Counted from the first letter of the stretch, positions 42,689 through 51,779 are shown. The stretch: 54,752 nucleotides of DNA from Leptospirales bacterium (GCA_016788865.1 JAEUSB010000044.1:1-54752); one strand, 5' to 3'. The notes: generated from the letters alone by a model not told the origin. Translations and numbers: made by a program.

Positions 42689-44044
42689 ATGAACATACCG
42701 TGGGATGAGAATGCCGAGCGCCAGGTGCTCGGCACACTGCTTCTACGGCCGGACTTCTATCTTCAAATCGGCACAATTGTTCATGCCGATGACTTCTACC
42801 CCGAATCCCACAAAGTTATCTACAGGGCCGTTTCTGAAATGCATCAGAAAGGCGAGCCGCTCGATCCGCTGCGCGTTGTTCAATTTCTAACCGATCGCAG
42901 TTTGATTGACCAGGCCGGCGGAGCGGACGCCATTCTGGGTCTCGCGCGCGACGCGATTCCTTCTCCACTTGTCAGCAATCATGCAAAGCGTGTGCATTCC
43001 TTTGGAATGCGCAGACAGGTGCAGCGCGCAGCGCGCGAAATCCTGGACGAGTCCGGAGCACCGCAGGAAGACGAAACAGGGTTTCTGCGAACCGTAGAGA
43101 ATAAGATTCTTCAAATTACGCAACAGACTGTTTCTGCTGACGTTCATTTGATTTCCGAATTGCGCGGCCAGTTTGCAGACCACGTTGAAAAGCTCTTCCA
43201 GGCGCGCGGGGGAATTTCCGGGCTCAAGACGCATTTTCGCGAGTTCGATCGCATGACTTCAGGTCTCAAGGGTGGAGAACTCATTATTCTAGCAGCGCGG
43301 CCCTCGCAGGGAAAAACCACGCTGGCAATGAATATGGCGTCTAACGTTGCAATTCGTAGCCAGAAGCCGGTTCTTGTCTTCTCGCTTGAAATGAGCGCAA
43401 ATCAATTGCTTTCAAGGCTTGTCTGTTCTGAATCAGGGACCAATCTGAGTGATTTTCAGCGGGGAACGCTGCACGGAAAGGAAAAGACAGTCTTTGCTGT
43501 CATGGACAGAATCTTTGCTGCACCTCTTTACTTGAATGAGACTGGCTATCTTGAGATTCTTGAGGCAATCGCACTAACGCGAAAACTCCACTTGCAGTTA
43601 CGCGGCGAGGGTAAGCAGCTTGGATTGATTGTTGTCGATTACCTGCAGCTTTTGAGTGATTCGGCGGCCAAGCGGCAGAGCAGACAGCTCGAGGTTGCAT
43701 CGATTTCACGCGCGCTCAAGCAGCTCGCAAAGCAGGTGGATGCGCCGGTTCTTGCACTTTCCCAAATGAATCGCTCGGTTGAATCCAGGCGTGGGGACAC
43801 AGCGCGCCCGCAGCTTTCGGATTTGCGCGAATCGGGAGCGATCGAGCAGGACGCGGATATTGTAATGTTTATTCACAGGGACTTGAATCCTGATCCAAAC
43901 GACCCGGAAGCGCAGGAGAATCGCGGTAAGGCGGAGATCATTCTCGCCAAGCACCGGAACGGTCCCGTAGGCAGTTTCCATCTCGCATTCAGACCGGAGA
44001 TCAACCGTTTTGATGATCTCGATCCTGAGTACGCCGCTGGCTGA
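42689..44044 (+). CDS. dnaB: Replicative DNA helicase DnaB
   Basis: 451 aa. The N-terminal DnaG-binding helical domain starts IPWDENAERQVLGTLLLRPD. The RecA-like C-terminal domain has Walker A AARPSQGKTTLAMNMA, FSLEMSANQLLSRLVCSE, Walker B LIVVDYLQLLS, and SQMNRSVESR with SDLRESGAIEQDADIVMFI. No intein or insertion; normal length. It lies 17 nt after rplI. Confidence 0.98.
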   Translation: MNIPWDENAERQVLGTLLLRPDFYLQIGTIVHADDFYPESHKVIYRAVSEMHQKGEPLDPLRVVQFLTDRSLIDQAGGADAILGLARDAIPSPLVSNHAKRVHSFGMRRQVQRAAREILDESGAPQEDETGFLRTVENKILQITQQTVSADVHLISELRGQFADHVEKLFQARGGISGLKTHFREFDRMTSGLKGGELIILAARPSQGKTTLAMNMASNVAIRSQKPVLVFSLEMSANQLLSRLVCSESGTNLSDFQRGTLHGKEKTVFAVMDRIFAAPLYLNETGYLEILEAIALTRKLHLQLRGEGKQLGLIVVDYLQLLSDSAAKRQSRQLEVASISRALKQLAKQVDAPVLALSQMNRSVESRRGDTARPQLSDLRESGAIEQDADIVMFIHRDLNPDPNDPEAQENRGKAEIILAKHRNGPVGSFHLAFRPEINRFDDLDPEYAAG

Positions 44045-44051
44045 TTGGCCG

Positions 44052-45419
44052 ATGGATAAAAAACTTAAGAAAACTTACGTTTGTTCGAGCTGTGGTGCCG
44101 ACTCTCCACGCTGGGAAGGGAAGTGCAGTAGCTGCGGCGAGTGGAACACTATGAGCGAGCTCCAGGGTGTGCGGTCTGCGCCATCGCGCAGCTCTGGCGG
44201 AAGTCCTGCAGCCCCGGGCCGCGCGGCGATTTTGCTTTCACAGATCACCGGCGACCTTGAACGGACTCCCACGGGAATTTCCGATCTGGATTCTGTGCTT
44301 GGCGGCGGGCTTGTTGCTGGCGCGTTGATTTTACTCGGAGGGGAACCCGGAGTTGGAAAGTCCACACTCGTGCTTGAAGTGGCGCGAGCTTTCAAAGGAA
44401 AACTTCTCTACTATTCAGGCGAGGAGTCTCCACGTCAAATAGCCATTCGGGCGCGAAGATTGGAGATAACATCTTCTAACCTTGAAGTCTCACAGGAAAC
44501 AGATCTGACGCATATCTGTGACGAGATACGAGAATTAAAACCGGCCCTGGTTGTGATTGATTCAATTCAAACCGTGCAACATGCAGGACAGAGTCCTGGA
44601 TCGCCAACTCTGCTCCGCGAAGCTGCATTCCAGTTGATGGAAACAGCCAAGTCACTTGAAATTCCGATCATGGTTACCGGCCACATCACCAAGGATGGCG
44701 CAATCGCTGGACCCAGGCTTCTTGAACACATGGTTGATACAGTTCTTCTCTTCGAAAGCGACAGGCTCAAACATTTTCGTATTCTCCGGGCCGTGAAGAA
44801 TCGATTTGGTCCGGTGGGTGAGGTTGCCCTATTTGAGATGCGCGAGAAGGGACTCCATTCTGTTGACGGGCTTGCTCTCGACCGCGACGAAAGGCCGGCG
44901 CCGGGTCGTGTGTATGCAACATTGCAGGAAGGATCGCGCTCTATTTGCGTTGAGGTCCAGGCCCTGGTGTCTAGATCCTATGCGGGGCCGCCGCGACGCA
45001 TGGCGGATGGACTCGATAATCGGCGCTTGATCTTGATCGGAGCGGTGCTTGAGAAGTTCTTACGGCTGCGTTTATCTGAATGCGATGTCTTCGCAAACCT
45101 GGCCGGCGGGCTTTCATCGGATGATCCGGGTCTGGATCTGGGGCTGTGCGCTGCCGTGCTTTCTTCTTATAATGACAGGATCGTGCCGGGGTCATTCGCA
45201 TTCATTGGAGAGGTTGGTCTGTCCGGCGAAGTGCGCACTCCAGCTGGCATGCAGTCCAGGATTCGGTCTCTGGTTCAGATGGGGTTCTTGACAATTGTGC
45301 TCCCCGAATCGGCCGCAAAAGAGATCGGCAAAGCCGAGGTGCTGGAAAAACGTGTGTCACTCAAGCCAATTCAGAATATAGTCGAACTCGCGGCCTTAAT
45401 CCCAGGAGAAGCAGCATGA
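44052..45419 (+). CDS. radA: DNA repair protein RadA (Sms)
   Basis: 455 aa from ATG 44052, 7 nt after the dnaB stop; upstream in-frame codons inside dnaB are less likely. A four-Cys zinc finger (YVCSSCGADSPRWEGKCSSC), Walker A LGGEPGVGKSTLVLEVA, the RadA-specific KNRFG motif in VKNRFGPVGEVALFEM and a C-terminal Lon-like domain (SSDDPGLDLGLCAAVLSSYN, GEVGLSGEVR). It promotes branch migration in recombination. The stop overlaps the next start as ATGA. Confidence 0.97.
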   Translation: MDKKLKKTYVCSSCGADSPRWEGKCSSCGEWNTMSELQGVRSAPSRSSGGSPAAPGRAAILLSQITGDLERTPTGISDLDSVLGGGLVAGALILLGGEPGVGKSTLVLEVARAFKGKLLYYSGEESPRQIAIRARRLEITSSNLEVSQETDLTHICDEIRELKPALVVIDSIQTVQHAGQSPGSPTLLREAAFQLMETAKSLEIPIMVTGHITKDGAIAGPRLLEHMVDTVLLFESDRLKHFRILRAVKNRFGPVGEVALFEMREKGLHSVDGLALDRDERPAPGRVYATLQEGSRSICVEVQALVSRSYAGPPRRMADGLDNRRLILIGAVLEKFLRLRLSECDVFANLAGGLSSDDPGLDLGLCAAVLSSYNDRIVPGSFAFIGEVGLSGEVRTPAGMQSRIRSLVQMGFLTIVLPESAAKEIGKAEVLEKRVSLKPIQNIVELAALIPGEAA

Positions 45420-45691
45420 AACGCAGATTGATCTTTATTTTTCTAGCACTGACCCTGCTGAGTTCGTGTTACGCAAAGCCAAATGAAGTGGACGCAACGC
45501 GCGTGAAGCAAGAGTTCATGAATATGCGGTTTCAATCGCCTTTGAATCCGGAATATGCGAGCATGACAGATCGGCAGCTGTTTGAGCTGGCGTGTCGCAG
45601 TAAACGAGTCAAGTGTGACAAGGTTCTAGAGATCATAAAGGAAAAAGATCCGGAATTTTTTGTGAAACTGAATCCTGGGGCGGGACAATGA
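45416..45691 (+). CDS. Small lipoprotein coupled to radA and ctpA
   Basis: 91 aa. Lipobox ALTLLSSC (Cys18). The mature part is about 73 residues, mostly helical, with two Cys (FELACRSKRVKCDK) that could form a disulfide. Both ends overlap the neighbours as ATGA, so it is translated between radA and ctpA. No family recognised. It might be a partner or adaptor for the CtpA protease (inference from coupling). Confidence 0.75.
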   Translation: MKRRLIFIFLALTLLSSCYAKPNEVDATRVKQEFMNMRFQSPLNPEYASMTDRQLFELACRSKRVKCDKVLEIIKEKDPEFFVKLNPGAGQ

Positions 45692-47130
45692 ACGTTATGC
45701 GGCTTATTTTTACGAAACTGATTGTACTTTCCTTTTTGCTGCTTTCTGCGGGGCTAGCCGCGGCGGAGCCGGCCAAGGAAAAGACCGACTCGCAGCAGAA
45801 GCCACCTGCCTCTGAATCTCAGAAGGGTGATGCAAAAACGCAGGCCGACGCCCAGAAGACGGATCTGGAGAACAGCCATATCTACCAGAATGTGTTTCAG
45901 CAGGTGTTTTTCCTGATTCAGAATTATCACGTGGATCAGACAACTCGCAAGAAGCTGCTCGAGGGCGCCATTCGCGGGATGCTCGAATCCACTGGTGACC
46001 CGTATTCAAGATTTCTGGGGCGTGAAGAGCACAAGGATTTCAATCACTCCGAAGGCGGAGATCTTGTGGGCATTGGCGTTGAGGTAACCATTCAAAACGG
46101 TACTCCGCTCATCATTGCACCCGTGCCGGGTGGCCCCGCAGAAAAGGCCGGACTTCAGAGCGGCGATAAAATTCTTTCTATAGGTGGAGAACCAACACGC
46201 TACGTCGGAATCACGCGTCTTTCAGAAATGATTACCGGTGAGCCGGGCAGCATTGTGCAGCTTGGAATTCTGCGCGGCAATGCGCAGTTCTCCGTGCGAG
46301 TTGAGCGCGGTGTATTTCAGCTCGATTACGTTAAGTCTTCCATTCTTGCGGAAGGCAAAGTGGGTTATCTTCGGCTGCAGGCGTTTTTTGGCGAGGACAG
46401 TGGTTCCGTGCAGAAGTTTAAGTCTATACTACAAGACTTTCAATCACGCGGGCTTACATCGGTTGTGCTCGATCTGAGAAACAATTCCGGTGGTCACGTT
46501 GAAATGGCGCGCATCCTGTCTGGCTATTTCTTGAAGAAGGGCGATGTTGTTTACCGGGTGAGAAGCCGCACAGAACAAAAGGAATTTGCTGCCAGCGGTG
46601 ATACGGAATTGATTTCACCCAAAGTTAAGTTGATCATCTTGATCAATCGCGGATCTGCATCAGCATCAGAGATATTGGCCGGATGTCTGCAGGATCACAA
46701 GCGCGCAATCTTGCTCGGCGACCAGAGTTTTGGAAAAGCCTCCGTGCAGCAGGTGTTTCGTCCATTGCCCGATGACACGGCCGTTCTAATCACAACACAG
46801 CGCTACTATACTCCGCTGAATCGTTCGCTCCATGGAGTAGGACTCAGACCTGACATCCTGGTGCCGGACATTGTTCCTACACCGCAGGAGTCTGTATACC
46901 TGGGAACCATCGAGGAGAAGAAGTTTCTGGAGGAGTTTCTAAAGCAGTACCCGGAATACAATGAGAGTCTCCTCGAAAAGTTCCAGGCGTTTTTGAAGAA
47001 ACAGAGCATCCAGATCAGGCCGGAGCTTTCGAGACTGATTCTGCGGCGCGAGTACGGGGTGCGTTCACCAGATCCAGACGTGAAGAGCGATCCGCAGCTT
47101 GCACGCGCGTTGAAAGAACTTGTTCACTAA
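45688..47130 (+). CDS. ctpA: C-terminal processing protease CtpA (S41 family)
   Basis: 480 aa. Signal peptide (LIVLSFLLLSAGLAAAEPA), a Lys/Gln/Ala-rich low-complexity linker, then the S41 N-terminal helices (GAIRGMLESTGDPYSRFLG), a PDZ domain (about 120-200, PVPGGPAEKAGLQSGDKILS) and the protease core. The catalytic Ser lies in NRGSASASEILAG and the Lys in GDQSFGKASVQ. It cleaves periplasmic proteins near their C-terminus in envelope quality control. Confidence 0.95.
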   Translation: MNVMRLIFTKLIVLSFLLLSAGLAAAEPAKEKTDSQQKPPASESQKGDAKTQADAQKTDLENSHIYQNVFQQVFFLIQNYHVDQTTRKKLLEGAIRGMLESTGDPYSRFLGREEHKDFNHSEGGDLVGIGVEVTIQNGTPLIIAPVPGGPAEKAGLQSGDKILSIGGEPTRYVGITRLSEMITGEPGSIVQLGILRGNAQFSVRVERGVFQLDYVKSSILAEGKVGYLRLQAFFGEDSGSVQKFKSILQDFQSRGLTSVVLDLRNNSGGHVEMARILSGYFLKKGDVVYRVRSRTEQKEFAASGDTELISPKVKLIILINRGSASASEILAGCLQDHKRAILLGDQSFGKASVQQVFRPLPDDTAVLITTQRYYTPLNRSLHGVGLRPDILVPDIVPTPQESVYLGTIEEKKFLEEFLKQYPEYNESLLEKFQAFLKKQSIQIRPELSRLILRREYGVRSPDPDVKSDPQLARALKELVH

Positions 47131-47148
47131 GCCCACGATCTGCGGACG

Positions 47149-48138
47149 ATGATCGGCCTTGGAATCGAAACGTCTTGTGACGAAACTTCTATCAGCGTGG
47201 TGGAGGACGGCCGCCGCATCCTATCCTGTGTAGTATACTCGCAAATTCAAGAGCATGCAAAGTACGGTGGCGTTGTTCCGGAGATCGCAAGCCGAGCACA
47301 TCTAGAAAAGATTAACGCTGTTTTTGCTGAGGCAATGGCCGTGGCGCGCGTTAAGCCGGGGGATCTTGGATACTGCGCGGTCACAAATCGTCCGGGCCTT
47401 ACGGGTTCTCTAATGATCGGAGGCATGTTTGCTCAGTGCCTGAACCTGACGCACAGTGTGCCGCTGGTGACCATTGATCATCTGGAAGCGCATTTCTACG
47501 CCGTGGTCTTAAATGAAGGGGAAGGCGAGTTTGAATTTCCTTTCCTGGGGCTTCTACTGTCAGGGGGAAATTCCGCTCTGTTCGTTGTGCGAGGACCCGA
47601 GCAAATGGAGAAGATTGCAGACACCCTCGATGATGCATGCGGTGAGGCCTTCGATAAGACGGCGGCGATCCTGGGCCTGGGTTATCCGGGCGGACCGCTC
47701 GTGGAAAAAGCGGCGCTTTCGTTCACATCCAATGAACCTTCCATCTTTGCGCCGCTCTTGCGAGATGAGAAGAACCTGGCGTTTTCTTTTTCCGGAATTA
47801 AAACCGCTGTCATACGAGCGAAACAAAACGGTCATCAGAACGAGCGAATCTGCAGAGATTTTCAGAATACTGCGTTTGAACTTGTGGAGCGGATGCTTCT
47901 GCGCGCCATCGAGCAGACTGGTTTGCGGCGAGTCGTTGCATCCGGTGGCGTACTGGCTAACTCGACATTGCGAAATCGCCTAACGAAAGTTGCGAGTGAC
48001 CGCAAGATTGCCCTGCGAATCCCGGGGACAAAATTGCTCTGCACGGATAACGGGGCTATGGTAGCTGCAGCGGGTTACTTTCTCTTCAAGGCTGGCAAAA
48101 AAGATGTTGTGGGATTCGCGGTCTCCGACAGAAGATAG
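47149..48138 (+). CDS. tsaD: tRNA N6-adenosine threonylcarbamoyltransferase TsaD
   Basis: 329 aa. The N-terminal signature is GIETSCDETSISVVEDGR; VVPEIASRAHLEKI and VTIDHLEAHFYAV supply the metal-binding His residues; LLLSGGNSAL and DDACGEAFDKTA bind nucleotide; ASGGVLANSTLR and CTDNGAMVAAAG close the fold. It catalyses transfer of threonylcarbamoyl to A37 of tRNAs that read ANN codons. It lies 18 nt after ctpA and 6 nt before pssA. Confidence 0.97.
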   Translation: MIGLGIETSCDETSISVVEDGRRILSCVVYSQIQEHAKYGGVVPEIASRAHLEKINAVFAEAMAVARVKPGDLGYCAVTNRPGLTGSLMIGGMFAQCLNLTHSVPLVTIDHLEAHFYAVVLNEGEGEFEFPFLGLLLSGGNSALFVVRGPEQMEKIADTLDDACGEAFDKTAAILGLGYPGGPLVEKAALSFTSNEPSIFAPLLRDEKNLAFSFSGIKTAVIRAKQNGHQNERICRDFQNTAFELVERMLLRAIEQTGLRRVVASGGVLANSTLRNRLTKVASDRKIALRIPGTKLLCTDNGAMVAAAGYFLFKAGKKDVVGFAVSDRR

Positions 48139-48144
48139 CAGCAC

Positions 48145-48900
48145 ATGAATCTGCGCTCTCGTTTGAACTGGGTCCCCAATTTATTCACACTCGCCAATCT
48201 CACTCTCGGGTTTCTTGCGATTTTATTCTCCGCCAGGGAGGGTGGGAGCGTTGGTTCGCTTGCACTTTCTTGCGGTTTGATCCTGCTTGCTTGCCTTTGT
48301 GATGGCCTTGATGGATACGCTGCCCGCCTGCTCAACGCACAATCTGAATTGGGAGCCCAGCTTGATAGCCTTGCGGATTTGACTGCCTTTGGAATTGCTC
48401 CGGCCGTTGTTATGTATTCATTTGTCCTAAGAGAAATCAATCCGGTGATTCAAGGTGTTACATTTCCAGTTGGAATGGTGATAGCTTCAATTTATCCTGC
48501 CTGTGCCGCGTATCGCCTGGCGCGATTCAACGTAATTCACGATTCGTCTTCGTTTTCCGGGCTTCCGTCCCCGGTTGCTGGCATCATTGTAGCCCTGATT
48601 CCACTTGCTTATGAAGCCATCCAGATCCCAACGCTGCTCTTCGTTTGCTTGTTTGTGCTGGTAGCTTTTCTGATGGTCAGCACCATCAAGTACTCCAAGC
48701 CACAGGTTACCATCTTCAAGCGTTTTAACCCGGTCCGGTTGGGGATTGTCATTACGTTCATTATCGGTGCCCTGATTGCAGTTGGAATCTTTCGCGGTTT
48801 CACTTACTCTGCGGCGCTCTTATTCTTGATAATTTTGATCTACGTGATCTCCGGCCTTGTCGCAATTGTACTGCACAGTGTGAACGCGCAGCGTAGCTAA
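48145..48900 (+). CDS. pssA: CDP-diacylglycerol-serine O-phosphatidyltransferase
   Basis: 251 aa, about eight membrane segments. The CDP-alcohol phosphotransferase motif D-x2-DG-x2-AR-x8-G-x3-D-x3-D is complete in CDGLDGYAARLLNAQSELGA and the following LDSLADLTAFGIAPA. N-terminal WVPNLFTLANLTLGFLAI is typical of type II PssA. It makes phosphatidylserine, the precursor of phosphatidylethanolamine. Confidence 0.93.
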   Translation: MNLRSRLNWVPNLFTLANLTLGFLAILFSAREGGSVGSLALSCGLILLACLCDGLDGYAARLLNAQSELGAQLDSLADLTAFGIAPAVVMYSFVLREINPVIQGVTFPVGMVIASIYPACAAYRLARFNVIHDSSSFSGLPSPVAGIIVALIPLAYEAIQIPTLLFVCLFVLVAFLMVSTIKYSKPQVTIFKRFNPVRLGIVITFIIGALIAVGIFRGFTYSAALLFLIILIYVISGLVAIVLHSVNAQRS

Positions 48901-48909
48901 CAGTCGAGC

Positions 48910-49920
48910 CTATCTTTTTACCAGGAAGTTGATGATTGCCTCCGCGATCAGGCGCTGTGCGGCTTCTGCCGGATGGCCGTCATTGGGCAGATACAGATCA
49001 TGGCCCGGATAAGAAAGGAAGGCAGCTCGCGCATCGATTGTGCAAATAGAATTTTCGTGGAGGAACCCGGCCACATCGTCACGCACTGCATTTGACTTCT
49101 CGGGTTTATTGCTACCTCTCTGTACATCCTGATAGAGAACGACGCATAGCCTGGATCCACGTGACTTAACCAATTTGTCAAGGTTCAATATCCCCTGAAA
49201 AGTTGGATGGTCGCGACCGACTACGGAGCCGGCCAGATAGGCGTCGCGTCTTCCGCTTTCGCGTAACTGTTTCAAGTAGGCGAAAATGGCGGAGCGCTTT
49301 GTAAGTGCAGCACGCACTTGAAACATCCATTGCTTCCATGGCGATGCTTGAATGGCCATCTCCGCTGGATCATCGATGAAGTCGCTGGGGCTGAAGGGCC
49401 AGAAGACATGACCGGGGTGACCAATCCGGTTGTTCAAGAGGTCGGCCATGGCGACGGTTCCCATGGAATCGACTCCCAGATTTGCCACGCGAATGGATTG
49501 CTCGGACGCGTTGTCCTGCAAGCCCACCGGAGGAACGGAAATGTTCGATCCCTTTTTTCGCAAACGACTTTGGAGCAAGTACGGAAACGTAGCTTCGTCC
49601 GAGACGCCGTAGCCCATGGCGATAGAATCACCAAGAATCCAGATTTCAGGGGGAGCGTTTCTATCGCCATTTGCGGTTGCAGGATCAGACGTTATGCGCT
49701 CACCTTTTTTATTGGTCGTTACGGTGAAGCTGAATCCTGAGGGATGCTGGAAGAGAACGTGTTGATCGGGACAGAGTCGAAAATAGAAGGAAGCGGGGCA
49801 GTGCAGTTGCTTTTCCGCGAGTCGGAATTGGACTGCCGGGTGCAGCCGGAGCAGTAATTCAAGAATGAGTCCGAGTAAGACTGCAGCGGCTAAAAACAGT
49901 GCCGGCTTACGGAGTTTCAA
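48910..49920 (-). CDS. Membrane-anchored SGNH/GDSL hydrolase-like protein
   Basis: 336 aa. An N-terminal hydrophobic anchor (ALFLAAAVLLGLILELLLRL) is followed by an SGNH fold: block I IWILGDSIAMGYGV with the nucleophile Ser, block II-like ANLGVDSMGT and block V LPNDGHPAEAAQRL containing the catalytic Asp and His. Probably a periplasmic esterase or acyl-modifying enzyme; the substrate is unknown. Its start overlaps the upstream lipoprotein gene by 14 nt. Confidence 0.8.
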   Translation of the reverse strand: MKLRKPALFLAAAVLLGLILELLLRLHPAVQFRLAEKQLHCPASFYFRLCPDQHVLFQHPSGFSFTVTTNKKGERITSDPATANGDRNAPPEIWILGDSIAMGYGVSDEATFPYLLQSRLRKKGSNISVPPVGLQDNASEQSIRVANLGVDSMGTVAMADLLNNRIGHPGHVFWPFSPSDFIDDPAEMAIQASPWKQWMFQVRAALTKRSAIFAYLKQLRESGRRDAYLAGSVVGRDHPTFQGILNLDKLVKSRGSRLCVVLYQDVQRGSNKPEKSNAVRDDVAGFLHENSICTIDARAAFLSYPGHDLYLPNDGHPAEAAQRLIAEAIINFLVKR

Positions 49921-50278
49921 AGCAGAGGCCCAGGATTACGTTAGTTCCCGCTTCTGGCAGGTAGCGTTTTTCAGAAATACGTAGCCCGTAGTCTTTGCCG
50001 GCCGCCAGAACGCAACGAGCTTTCCCCGCTTCACCGGTGGATGGGAGCTGAAACTCGAGGATGTAGTCGCCCGGCGTCAGACTCAGTATATCGCGCATGG
50101 AACCGCGAATACTGGGGTCATAGACCCGAAAGATCATCCCGCGCTGCTTGATCCGGGCTACCTGGCTGTCCGCGACCCCGGCGTCATGATTGCGGTAGAC
50201 TGAGGCGCAGCCGGGCAGAAACACAAAGAGCGCGACCAGGACAGGTAATTGGCGGCTGATCAGGCGAGTGAGAGTCAC
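49907..50278 (-). CDS. Small lipoprotein of unknown function
   Basis: 123 aa with a GTG start. Lipobox VFLPGC (Cys24). The mature domain (LTPGDYILEFQLPS, KDYGLRISEKRYLPEAG) has the strand pattern of PEGA-like or DUF2846-like small beta domains. Overlaps the SGNH hydrolase gene downstream and is divergent from flgB with a 64-nt gap. Confidence 0.7.
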   Translation of the reverse strand: MTLTRLISRQLPVLVALFVFLPGCASVYRNHDAGVADSQVARIKQRGMIFRVYDPSIRGSMRDILSLTPGDYILEFQLPSTGEAGKARCVLAAGKDYGLRISEKRYLPEAGTNVILGLCFETP

Positions 50279-50308
50279 GCCAGATCATCGGGTAGGGGAC
50301 ATAATTTA

Positions 50309-50336
50309 TCAAGCCTTTTTGAGAACCGGCCGATGA
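50309..50336 (+). promoter_or_regulatory. Candidate sigma-28-type promoter of the flgB operon
   Basis: TCAA (50309-50312), 16-nt spacer, GCCGATGA (50329-50336), against FliA consensus TAAA, about 15 nt, GCCGATAA: 7 of 8 in the -10 and 3 of 4 in the -35. A start about 7 nt downstream of the -10 falls on the flgB ATG itself, and no Shine-Dalgarno is present, suggesting a leaderless transcript. Inference. Confidence 0.4.
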
Positions 50337-50342
50337 ATTAGT

Positions 50343-50774
50343 ATGTCATTCTTTGATGGTCAGGGTATGCGTAGCCTGAAGCTCCTGGAAATGGGGCTTT
50401 CTGCCACAAGCGCGCGCCGCGACGTGATTGCGAACAACATCGCCAATGTGGACGTCCCGGGCTTCAAACGATCTGAAGTGTCCTTCGAGGCTGATCTGCG
50501 CCGCGCAATCGATTCGGAACGCGACTTCCTGGAACAGCCAAAGCTTGAAACAATCCATCCCGGTCACGTCGATGGGCGCCGTCCAAGAGACTACCGAACC
50601 GTCGAGGCCAAAAGCCATACAGACTTTTTGTCCACTATGCGCGCCGATGGAAACAACGTAGATATGGAAGATGAAATCTCTAAAATGACGCGCAATCAGA
50701 TGCAGTACAGTCTCTACGTCGATCGAATCGGGGCACAGTTTCGAAACTGGAACTCATTTATCAGAATGGCGTAA
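50343..50774 (+). CDS. flgB: Flagellar basal-body rod protein FlgB
   Basis: 143 aa. Rod-family N-terminal motif SATSARRDVIANNIANVDVPGFKRSEVSF and the C-terminal helix EDEISKMTRNQMQYSLYVDRI are intact. It forms the proximal rod of the periplasmic flagellum. First gene of the flgB-flgC-fliE-fliF-fliG operon. Confidence 0.97.
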   Translation: MSFFDGQGMRSLKLLEMGLSATSARRDVIANNIANVDVPGFKRSEVSFEADLRRAIDSERDFLEQPKLETIHPGHVDGRRPRDYRTVEAKSHTDFLSTMRADGNNVDMEDEISKMTRNQMQYSLYVDRIGAQFRNWNSFIRMA

Positions 50775-50799
50775 CAGCTGAAGGTTATCGGAGGTTTGT

Positions 50800-51264
50800 A
50801 TGAGCATGTTTTCCGCTATGAACATTGGCGCAAGTGGTCTTTCCGCCCAGCGCATGAAGCTCGATGTAATTTCGAATAACATCGCGAATGCGACAACCAC
50901 ACGAAATGCGCAAGGCGATGGTCCATTTCGCCGTGATCGCGTGGTCATGGAACCCATCAACCAGCGCAGTGTCTGGCGTTCGCCGATTGCACCAAACGGA
51001 ATCGAAACCGGACCGGGTACAGGCGTTAAGGTAACAAGAATTGAAAAAGATACTAGACCGCTTCGCCTGGTCTATGATCCGAGTCACCCTGATGCGATCG
51101 CAATCGGGCCGAAGAAAGGTTACGTAGAGATGCCTAACGTTAATATTGTTGAAGAGATTACGGACATGATTGCTGCTTCGCGATCGTACGAGGCGAACTT
51201 ACAGGTTGTAATGGGAGCCCGTCAGATGTTCAACAGGGCGCTTGAGATATCAAGAGCGGTATAA
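50800..51264 (+). CDS. flgC: Flagellar basal-body rod protein FlgC
   Basis: 154 aa. MSMFSAMNIGASGLSAQRMK, DVISNNIANATTT and the C-terminal GYVEMPNVNIVEEITDMIAA, RSYEANLQVVMGARQMFNRA are typical. A strong CGGAGG precedes the ATG. It is the second proximal rod component. Confidence 0.97.
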   Translation: MSMFSAMNIGASGLSAQRMKLDVISNNIANATTTRNAQGDGPFRRDRVVMEPINQRSVWRSPIAPNGIETGPGTGVKVTRIEKDTRPLRLVYDPSHPDAIAIGPKKGYVEMPNVNIVEEITDMIAASRSYEANLQVVMGARQMFNRALEISRAV

Positions 51265-51275
51265 GAGGAAGTTAA

Positions 51276-51659
51276 ATGAATATTCAAAGCGAAAAGGGAA
51301 TCCAGTTTTCAGGCGGTATGCCGGAGTTCAGGCCATCATTCAGATCGCCTGTAGATCCGTCCGTTAAGCTTGCAGTTGCCGATAGTCGCCACATGCAAAT
51401 TGGTGCTCCCAGCGCCACACCGCTTGCAACATCTCCTGGTTCGAGTTTTGGGGATTTGCTAACGAAAGCCCTTGGCGACGTTGATGCTATCGATGCAAAA
51501 GCCCGTGACCTGTCCGCCAGGTCCGTATACGATCCGGACTCAGTGGAAGTTCATGATGTGATGATCGCCGCAGAAAAGAGCCGCTTTGCGCTGAATATGA
51601 CCAAAACCGTGGCCGATGGCCTGGTTCGTACGTTCCGCGAACTCACGCAACCGCGCTAA
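51276..51659 (+). CDS. fliE: Flagellar hook-basal body complex protein FliE
   Basis: 127 aa. The diagnostic C-terminal part is SFGDLLTKALGDVDAIDAKA, DPDSVEVHDVMIAAEKSRFA and VADGLVRTFRELTQPR. The N-terminus is longer and less conserved, as in spirochaetes. FliE links the MS ring to the rod. GAGGAA precedes the ATG. Confidence 0.95.
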   Translation: MNIQSEKGIQFSGGMPEFRPSFRSPVDPSVKLAVADSRHMQIGAPSATPLATSPGSSFGDLLTKALGDVDAIDAKARDLSARSVYDPDSVEVHDVMIAAEKSRFALNMTKTVADGLVRTFRELTQPR

Positions 51660-51682
51660 TTCTCCGGGCAGGCAGGGTAGTT

Positions 51683-51706
51683 CAGGAAATTTATAAAAAT
51701 TTCCTG
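51683..51706 (+). other. Perfect 10-bp hairpin between fliE and fliF
   Basis: CAGGAAATTT (51683-51692), loop ATAA, AAATTTCCTG (51697-51706). No T-run follows, so it is not a standard terminator. It could be an mRNA processing or stability element, or a protein-binding palindrome in DNA. Confidence 0.5.
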
Positions 51707-51779
51707 GCTTCTCCAAAATTTTCCTTGTACTTTCCCGTACCGGACTTCCAATGGGAAAAAAGAAACAGGAAGGTGTGCC

